Under the pieces are notes generated by a model, which saw only the letters and a program-made list of their open reading frames with translations, did not search any database and was not told where the DNA came from. From NCBI GenBank assembly GCA_019309115.1, contig JAFDGW010000023.1, positions 1-40,284 on the forward strand: DNA of 40,284 nucleotides. Reading direction: 5' to 3'. This DNA comes from Deltaproteobacteria bacterium. GTDB lineage: Bacteria; Desulfobacterota; Syntrophobacteria; Syntrophobacterales; Thermodesulforhabdaceae. Positions 35,679-40,284 of the stretch are shown here, one piece after another. A program made the position numbers and the translations under genes. Position 1 is the stretch's first letter; every line of letters begins with the position of its first letter.

Positions 35679-37061
35679 CTAATGGGGGATCTTTAGGACC
35701 ATCGATGGACGGATAATAGAAGGCTTGGACAAACCATTGAGCTTCACTATCTCACGCACATGTGTGTCAAATCTTTTTGCTATCGCCCATAGCGTATCAC
35801 CGGGTTTGATACGATAAAACCTAAAGCGCCTGGGTTTTTTATAAGCCAGGCGCACAGTGCGGACTTTTAATATCTGACCGGGTCTTATTATGTAATTTGA
35901 TGCAATTTTGTTGTCTTTCATCAGCGATCTTACAGTTATGCCGTACCTCCTGGCAATACCGTAAAGAGTGTCACCTTTTTTGACTCTGTAAAAGATATAC
36001 TGCGAGTCCTTCCTTACGAGACGCTTTCTTATTTGTACTTTAACGGGTTCTGGCTGCGGAGGTGGAATGTCCAGGAGAACATCTTTGTGAAGCATGGCTA
36101 GTGCTGTGGGTATATGGGATGAGAGCATATCAACGTCCAGGCTCATTGCAAGCTTCAGCGAATTAACTTCAAAGCGCTTTCGGTAAAACACAATACCCAT
36201 ACCGGGATGAAGATCCTCTTCACCTTTCAATCCGTTCCACCGTTTCAGGTCATCGGCCGATACTCCCAGCTGCATACTCAGATCTTCGATAGACGATGGA
36301 TTATCAATATAAACAAGTATTTTCTTCGGAAGAAAATTTCGTTGAGCCATTTCAATTACCCTGAGTTCCCTCTGGTTTAACTTTCTGTATCGTCCGGCCA
36401 ACTCTGACCATGGTGCATGAAACCTGACGTGCATGTGATCTCTGTGTCCCTTCACATGTTTAATTATGGCGCGAGGAGAACCTCCGGGGACATTGTAAAA
36501 AAGAGATTTAAGAAAGGCTTCACTGAAACCCTGAGACCGAGCGTACTTATAGAGGAGCCTCTGGATTTTGCGATCTATGAAAATCTTTTCCACCATGCCG
36601 CTTTGTAGCAGGTGCCTGATGAAACACCAAGTCTTGGGCACATCCATGTTAGTGGCATTCATCGGAATAAAAGTGTGAAGTTCCCTGTTGTTTTTGGCGA
36701 ACATACCAATGTCCACATCCCGACCGTTCTGATGAGATCTATGCTTCGGATACCATGGACCACCGTGAGGTTTTGAAAAGTCTCCTAGATAAATCCTGCA
36801 GGAATCAGGATAGTCTTTACGAAAACCCTCTAGCGCATCCAGCAAAGCTCCTATCACTTCAGGCGTAGTGTAGGTATGTTCTTTAGATCTCAAAATGTAT
36901 CCGTCGAACATCCTGGGAAAGGGTATCCCGTTCTCCAGCCTGCCCGCCCATGGATACCCTATGGATCTGGTAACTTTACAATGAGCTGAAGACGAAGCTA
37001 CCGCCAAAAGCAGACAGACCAAGGCTGTATAATTAAAGTACAAGAATAGTTTATGATTCAT
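35679..37061 (-). CDS. penicillin-insensitive murein endopeptidase (MepA-like) with LysM repeats
   Basis: A 460-aa exported protein. A signal peptide is likely at 1-~27 (hydrophobic run from ~6, AVASSSAHC). No convincing lipobox. The M74/MepA catalytic domain is at ~30-225 with zinc ligands in HRSHQNGRDVD (H110, D117) and GHRDHMHVRF (H209, H211). Three LysM peptidoglycan-binding repeats follow (~249-293, 358-401 and 415-459); the first is degenerate. It cuts cross-links in peptidoglycan in the periplasm. The fusion to LysM is longer than E. coli MepA. The ATG at 37061 is the clear start. Confidence 0.9.
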   Translation of the reverse strand: MNHKLFLYFNYTALVCLLLAVASSSAHCKVTRSIGYPWAGRLENGIPFPRMFDGYILRSKEHTYTTPEVIGALLDALEGFRKDYPDSCRIYLGDFSKPHGGPWYPKHRSHQNGRDVDIGMFAKNNRELHTFIPMNATNMDVPKTWCFIRHLLQSGMVEKIFIDRKIQRLLYKYARSQGFSEAFLKSLFYNVPGGSPRAIIKHVKGHRDHMHVRFHAPWSELAGRYRKLNQRELRVIEMAQRNFLPKKILVYIDNPSSIEDLSMQLGVSADDLKRWNGLKGEEDLHPGMGIVFYRKRFEVNSLKLAMSLDVDMLSSHIPTALAMLHKDVLLDIPPPQPEPVKVQIRKRLVRKDSQYIFYRVKKGDTLYGIARRYGITVRSLMKDNKIASNYIIRPGQILKVRTVRLAYKKPRRFRFYRIKPGDTLWAIAKRFDTHVREIVKLNGLSKPSIIRPSMVLKIPH

Positions 37062-37182
37062 GAAAAGTCTCCCGAATATCGGTTTGGTAAAAGATCGATT
37101 AGCTGGCTGACCATAACCACTGTTACAGAAAAGACTGATGTTTTGTCAATGTTCGGAGTCTCTTTGGGAACGAAAACCGGAT

Positions 37183-38139
37183 TTATTTCCTCGGATGGGT
37201 ACCGGCCAACCCGTCCAGTGCTAGCTTTGCTGCTCCAAGTAGAGCCGCAGTGTCTCCAAGCGTGCTTGTCTTAAGAATTATCTCATCCAAGTCTAACATT
37301 GACATATGTTCCCTAAGAGCATCTTTTGTGGCTGGCTCCATAAAAACCCATGCCCTACTTACCCCACCGCCTATAATCGCTTTGCGAATGCCAAGAAGCG
37401 TAAAGGCATTGGCTATTGCAACTCCCAGTGCCTTGCCGGCTATTTTAAAGAGTTCTAGTGCACGTTCATCCCCAGTCAGAGCCAGCTCGTACAGCTGTCT
37501 GGATGTGGACACCTGTTTTTCCGGAAAAATGTTCTGGCGTTGTATCATTCTAATTATTCCACCTTCCGAAGCATAAGCCTCCAGACAGCCCAATTTTCCG
37601 CATAGACATTGTAGCCCGCCAGGATAAACTGTGGTGTGGCCAATTTCGGCGGCAAAGCCAATTCCTTCCTCTCCAGTCCAGACCTTTCCGCTCAGAACGA
37701 GGCAACCTCCTACCCCGGTCCCAAGCGTGATACCGAGCCAGTCTTTAAATAAAGCGCCGTCTCCTGCCCAAACTTCGCCTCTACCGAAAGCGTTTGCATC
37801 ATTGTCTATGAAAACCCGCATGTTTACACGTGAACAAATCTTTTCGGCCACCGTCAGGTTTCTTGCCTCTGGAATGTTCGGAGAAAAAATCACAATGCCT
37901 CGTTCAGAATCTACCTTGCCGGCTATTCCCAATCCGATCGCTTGCACGTCACAATCCCTTGCTCGGGCTGTATTCAGCACCTTCTCCAGTGCCGACACGA
38001 TCTGTTCCAAAAAGTCCTGAGCTGATCCTGTGTGGCGAATGCGAATTTTTTCTGTACTTATTATATTTTTCGCCTCATCAACTATTGCGAATCTTGCATG
38101 AGTTCCCCCTATGTCACCACCTATGACTGTACGTTTCAT
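37183..38139 (-). CDS. glk: ROK family glucokinase/sugar kinase
   Basis: A 318-aa kinase. Features are the phosphate loop GGDIGGTHARF (7-17), catalytic D114 in IDNDANA, the glucose-site residue H168, and the ROK zinc motif CLCGKLGCLE (C178, C180, C185). There is no N-terminal helix-turn-helix, so it is a kinase and not a repressor. Glucose is the usual substrate, but other hexoses are possible. ATG 38139 has GAGG about 7 bases upstream. The gap of 121 bases to mepA holds nothing I recognise. Confidence 0.9.
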   Translation of the reverse strand: MKRTVIGGDIGGTHARFAIVDEAKNIISTEKIRIRHTGSAQDFLEQIVSALEKVLNTARARDCDVQAIGLGIAGKVDSERGIVIFSPNIPEARNLTVAEKICSRVNMRVFIDNDANAFGRGEVWAGDGALFKDWLGITLGTGVGGCLVLSGKVWTGEEGIGFAAEIGHTTVYPGGLQCLCGKLGCLEAYASEGGIIRMIQRQNIFPEKQVSTSRQLYELALTGDERALELFKIAGKALGVAIANAFTLLGIRKAIIGGGVSRAWVFMEPATKDALREHMSMLDLDEIILKTSTLGDTAALLGAAKLALDGLAGTHPRK

Positions 38140-38265
38140 GCCTTGCCTCGGCTACTAAGACGTTCATACTTCATTTGTTGCTTTGATTTTTGAATTGTAT
38201 AGTTCAGTTTTGCAACTTTGGGTAGCTTTTTCAAAACCCTTTTTTGGCGTAGCCTTGACCAACTC

Positions 38266-38294
38266 TTGACAAAACATTCACGACTGGATAAGCG
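38266..38294 (+). promoter_or_regulatory. possible sigma-70 promoter before the tRNA-Cys-like element
   Basis: A perfect TTGACA at 38266-38271 is followed by a weak -10 region: TAAGCG at 17 bases or GATAAG at 15 bases. A start near 38300 would put it just upstream of the tRNA-like 5' end at 38307. The -10 box is poor, so confidence is modest. Confidence 0.42.
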
Positions 38295-38306
38295 ATTTCA
38301 TGCAAA

Positions 38307-38378
38307 GGTAGCATACCCAAGGGGGAAGAGGGCAATTTGCAAAAGCGTTATTCGCCAGTTCGAATCTGGCTGCCGCTT
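38307..38378 (+). tRNA. tRNA-Cys(GCA)-like element, degenerate, possible pseudogene
   Basis: The 72 bases have the exact geometry of a bacterial tRNA-Cys. Acceptor GGTAGCA (38307-38313) faces TGCCGCT (38371-38377). The anticodon loop TTGCAAA (38337-38343) has GCA at 38339-38341, the variable loop is five bases, and the T arm GCCAG-TTCGAAT-CTGGC (38354-38370) is perfect. T8, the D-loop GG and T33 are kept. Mismatches are A-C in the acceptor, C-A in the D stem and two (A-C, A-G) in the anticodon stem. No CCA is encoded. A terminator follows 22 bases later. Either a decayed gene or an atypical tRNA. Confidence 0.6.
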
Positions 38379-38400
38379 CTATTAGAAAAGGGAATGTCGG

Positions 38401-38426
38401 GCTAACCTAGAAGGTTAGCTTTTTTT
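38401..38426 (+). terminator. rho-independent terminator
   Basis: GCTAACCT (38401-38408), a three-base loop AGA, then AGGTTAGC (38412-38419), and seven T (38420-38426). The perfect 8-bp stem makes this a strong terminator. It would end a transcript through the tRNA-Cys-like element, before trmB begins at 38450. Confidence 0.85.
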
Positions 38427-38449
38427 ATGGCCGCGGGGAGCGTTCGTGT

Positions 38450-39391
38450 ATGAAAGCCCGGTATATCTCCCTGAAACCTCTAGTTGACTGGCGTAGAAAG
38501 CGTAGACCCTTAGATTTTTCCGATCTTTTTAGTGAATGTCGTCCTGTCGTGCTTGAAATTGGATTTGGCAACGGGGAATATCTGGGCCGCAGGGCTGCTG
38601 TGGAACGGTCGAAAAACTTCGTGGGTCTGGAAAGAGAATGGCAGTCAGTATGGCGCGCCCTGCGTTACATAGCCAGGAACGAACTCAGCAATGTTCGCAT
38701 AATAAAGGCTGACGCCAGATGGGCAATATTCAGGCTCTTCGGGGAACATACCTTTTCGGAAATATACAGCCTCTTTCCATGTCCCTGGCCAAAGGAAAGA
38801 CATAAGCGACATCGCCTTTTCAGCAAGAAATTCCTTCAGCGCCTGAACAACATTCTTGAACCTGGTGGTAGATTGTGGATAGTTACCGATGATGGAGATT
38901 ATGCAAAGTGGGTCATAGAACAATCCCAAAGTACCGGCTTTAAAGTTGATCAATCCGCGGTTCCTGCCGGTACCTATGGTACAAAATATGAGAACAAATG
39001 GGCAAAAGCAGGGCTTAAATTCTTTTGTTTACTTACCTTTTGCAAGGAGTACGAATGCCCCAACTTCGACGTTAAGGAGTACACATTGCAAACCCATAGA
39101 ATAGTTCACTTCAATCCCGACGAATTCCGTCCAATTCCGGTAAGAGGACAGATTGTGGTGGATTTTAAAGATTGTCTTTTTGATCCACAACAGCAAAGAT
39201 GTTTGGTACGTGCTGTAGTTGTCGAAGACGAATTTGTGCAGGACTTTTGGATTGAAATTCGCAAGCATGAAGCCAACTGGCACATAAGGCCGGCTAGTGG
39301 ATGTAGCTGGATTCCAACTCTTGGACTCCAGAAAGCACTTGATGCAATCAGAGACTCATGCCTCCGGAATATACCAACAAACAGGAGTTAA
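38450..39391 (+). CDS. trmB: tRNA (guanine-N7)-methyltransferase with C-terminal extension
   Basis: A 313-aa protein; the family core is ~210 residues. SAM loop LEIGFGNG (35-42), then FPCPWPKERHKRHRL (109-123) and TKYENK (178-183). TrmB makes m7G46 in tRNA variable loops. The usual motif is FPDPWPK; here Asp is replaced by C111, at a conserved position, so activity should be checked. Residues ~205-313 are an extra domain, as in some thermophile TrmB proteins. It begins 24 bases after the terminator and ends just before the PC4-like gene. Confidence 0.88.
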   Translation: MKARYISLKPLVDWRRKRRPLDFSDLFSECRPVVLEIGFGNGEYLGRRAAVERSKNFVGLEREWQSVWRALRYIARNELSNVRIIKADARWAIFRLFGEHTFSEIYSLFPCPWPKERHKRHRLFSKKFLQRLNNILEPGGRLWIVTDDGDYAKWVIEQSQSTGFKVDQSAVPAGTYGTKYENKWAKAGLKFFCLLTFCKEYECPNFDVKEYTLQTHRIVHFNPDEFRPIPVRGQIVVDFKDCLFDPQQQRCLVRAVVVEDEFVQDFWIEIRKHEANWHIRPASGCSWIPTLGLQKALDAIRDSCLRNIPTNRS

Positions 39392-39394
39392 TTG

Positions 39395-39628
39395 ATGGCA
39401 ACGGAACCAAAAGTCGTATATTCCTTCCAAAAAAACGCTCTGGAGGAGGTGCGCGCTTCAGTAACCACTTTTAAAGGGAAAAATTATTTAGATATTCGAG
39501 TGTACTATAAGGCTGACGATGGAGAATTCAAGCCATCTCGAAAGGGAATAACCCTAGCCACTTCACTGATAGATGACCTTGAGGAAGCGGTAAAAAAACT
39601 CAGGGAGGCGCTGGACGAGGCTGGGTGA
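39395..39628 (+). CDS. PC4/p15-like single-stranded DNA-binding protein
   Basis: A 77-aa protein of the transcriptional coactivator p15 (PC4) type: YSFQKNALEEVRASVTTFKG at the N-terminus, DIRVYYKADDGEFKPSRKGITL in the middle and a C-terminal helix. Bacterial members bind single-stranded DNA/RNA. Start is the ATG at 39395 with AGGAG about 10 bases upstream; the TTG at 39392 is also in frame. It starts 3 bases after trmB, probably in one operon. Confidence 0.85.
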   Translation: MATEPKVVYSFQKNALEEVRASVTTFKGKNYLDIRVYYKADDGEFKPSRKGITLATSLIDDLEEAVKKLREALDEAG

Positions 39629-39912
39629 ACATAAGTGACATTTCGGAGCTTCAAAAAATCATATTGAGAAGTGCCGCCAGGCGGAAAATGCCAGGGATGA
39701 TGATTCCTGTTTACAGGGTCCTTGGTAGAGTGAGAAGATTTGTATCAGGAAGGATTTTAGAACCTTCGGAAATTATGGATACCCTCAAACCTTTTGAATT
39801 ACATCTGGAAAAGCTCGGCTATGTCCAATGGATCCTGATAGTCTTCGACAATTTTTTGAACTTTCATTTTGGCCAGTGCCGAACCCTTGAGATGGCAGAA
39901 GCTTTGAAGTAG
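39625..39912 (+). CDS. small hypothetical protein, 95 aa, ending in an amber codon
   Basis: Begins with a GTG at 39625 that overlaps the PC4-like stop as GTGA, so translation may be coupled. The protein is basic at the N-terminus (ILRSAARRKMPG) with helical character; I recognise no family. It ends in TAG at 39910-39912, and the same frame stays open for another 58 codons to TGA at 40087-40089 (see findings). The real product may be longer or broken. Confidence 0.55.
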   Translation: MNISDISELQKIILRSAARRKMPGMMIPVYRVLGRVRRFVSGRILEPSEIMDTLKPFELHLEKLGYVQWILIVFDNFLNFHFGQCRTLEMAEALK

Positions 39913-40059
39913 AACGCAACTGATCACTTGGGGCACATAACAGGATGGCAAATTTACCACGCTCTGCACGATCCAGAAGCAGATATTCCACTTGCCCGAT
40001 ACAATACACCAAAATATCGGGTTATTCGGGCTCGAGAACCACTTGGAGTTGATGTTTAT

Positions 40060-40284
40060 CTTTTGCGGGCGGGAAGACCCCTTCCGTGAGGGAGGGGATG
40101 AAAGCCCACAGGTGCGTTAGCACCTTGAAACTAAACAACTATGAGTATAGATTACAACTGCAGAGATGAGAACGAAAAGAGCAATAGTCTTGGAATTAAA
40201 CAACTTGACAGAAGAACAGCAGATAATACTTGGACACCTCACCTACCACGCTGGAAAGCTCTGGAATCAAGCAAACTACCTCGT
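40060..40284 (+). mobile_element. IS200/IS605-type element, left end, cut by the window
   Basis: Two hairpins precede a tnpB start: CCCCTTCC-GTGA-GGGAGGGG (40078-40097, 8 bp) and AGGTGC-GTTA-GCACCT (40110-40125, 6 bp). Subterminal hairpins fit the ends of IS200/IS605/IS1341-type elements. The outer boundary is not defined by sequence; 40060 is only a guess. No tnpA is seen here. The right end lies outside the window. Confidence 0.6.
40166..40284 (+). CDS. tnpB: TnpB (OrfB) family nuclease, N-terminal fragment
   Basis: The frame from ATG 40166 stays open to the window end (39 full codons) and reads MRTKRAIVLELNN, then LTEEQQ, then AGKLWNQANYL. This matches the N-terminal part of TnpB proteins, where AGKLWNxANY is typical. 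TnpB is an RNA-guided nuclease of IS200/IS605 elements. The catalytic RuvC part is beyond the window, so its integrity is unknown. No good Shine-Dalgarno precedes it. Confidence 0.85.
   Translation, partial: MRTKRAIVLELNNLTEEQQIILGHLTYHAGKLWNQANYL

Noticed and set aside
38307-38378. tRNA-Sec or tmRNA end
   Set aside because: The 72-nt length, five-base variable loop and GCA anticodon fit tRNA-Cys; the long variable arm of selC and tmRNA features are absent.

Overview
The window looks like chromosomal DNA of an anaerobic, sulfate-reducer-like bacterium of the Desulfobacterota (former Deltaproteobacteria), possibly near the Syntrophobacterales. The clues are a heterodisulfide-reductase-type HdrC/HdrB/HdrA operon with a giant fused HdrA, an EF-G whose P-loop reads DSGKTT (the 'spd' type of spirochaetes, planctomycetes and deltaproteobacteria), an Fe-S type PurF, an archaemetzincin and a sigma-54 regulator. 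No species can be named from the sequence. Most of the window is ordinary chromosome, densely packed, with no gene-free stretch over 300 bases.

Layout. 1-103 is the 3' part of a 5S rRNA, the end of an rRNA operon. 165-2811 (minus) holds an unrecognised protein and a DUF4301 protein. 2934-9759 (minus) is the most interesting block: a GcvH-like protein with duplicated cysteine motifs, then hdrC, hdrB and a 1498-residue HdrA-GltD-HdrA fusion. Divergent from it (9941-12860, plus) lie a sensor histidine kinase with a Rossmann-like N-terminus and an NtrC-type sigma-54 response regulator. A near-consensus sigma-54 promoter (9795-9811, minus) sits just upstream of the GcvH-like gene, so the pair very probably controls the Hdr operon.

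12873-22360 (plus) is a biosynthetic run: archaemetzincin, carA, carB, purF, kdsD and a membrane M48 peptidase with TPRs. 22374-30387 (minus) holds a methyltransferase-like protein, a left-handed beta-helix protein, a CoA-binding protein, a U32 (RlhA-like) protein, a creatininase-family protein, purB and a KtrA/KtrB-type potassium uptake pair. 30588-31984 (plus) encodes a universal stress protein and a flavodoxin-like reductase with a zinc ribbon. 31974-38139 (minus) holds an unknown protein with a RecA/KaiC-like ATPase, fusA, a MepA-like endopeptidase with LysM repeats, and a ROK glucokinase.

38307-38378 (plus) is a 72-nt tRNA-Cys-shaped element with mismatched stems, between a promoter-like sequence and a clear terminator. 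It is followed by trmB with a C-terminal extension, a PC4/p15-like protein and a small unknown ORF that ends in an amber codon followed by 58 open in-frame codons. The window ends inside the 5' end of a tnpB gene (IS200/IS605 type) preceded by two hairpins.

How the parts may work together: the GcvH-like/HdrCBA block plausibly forms a cytoplasmic electron-transfer or bifurcating complex linking NAD(P)H, through the GltD-like module, to a disulfide- or thiol-type partner at HdrB. It would be expressed on demand through the divergent kinase/sigma-54 pair. GcvH-like carriers next to Hdr proteins recall the sHdr-LbpA sulfur oxidation system, but here the lipoyl-lysine position looks altered. This link is inference.
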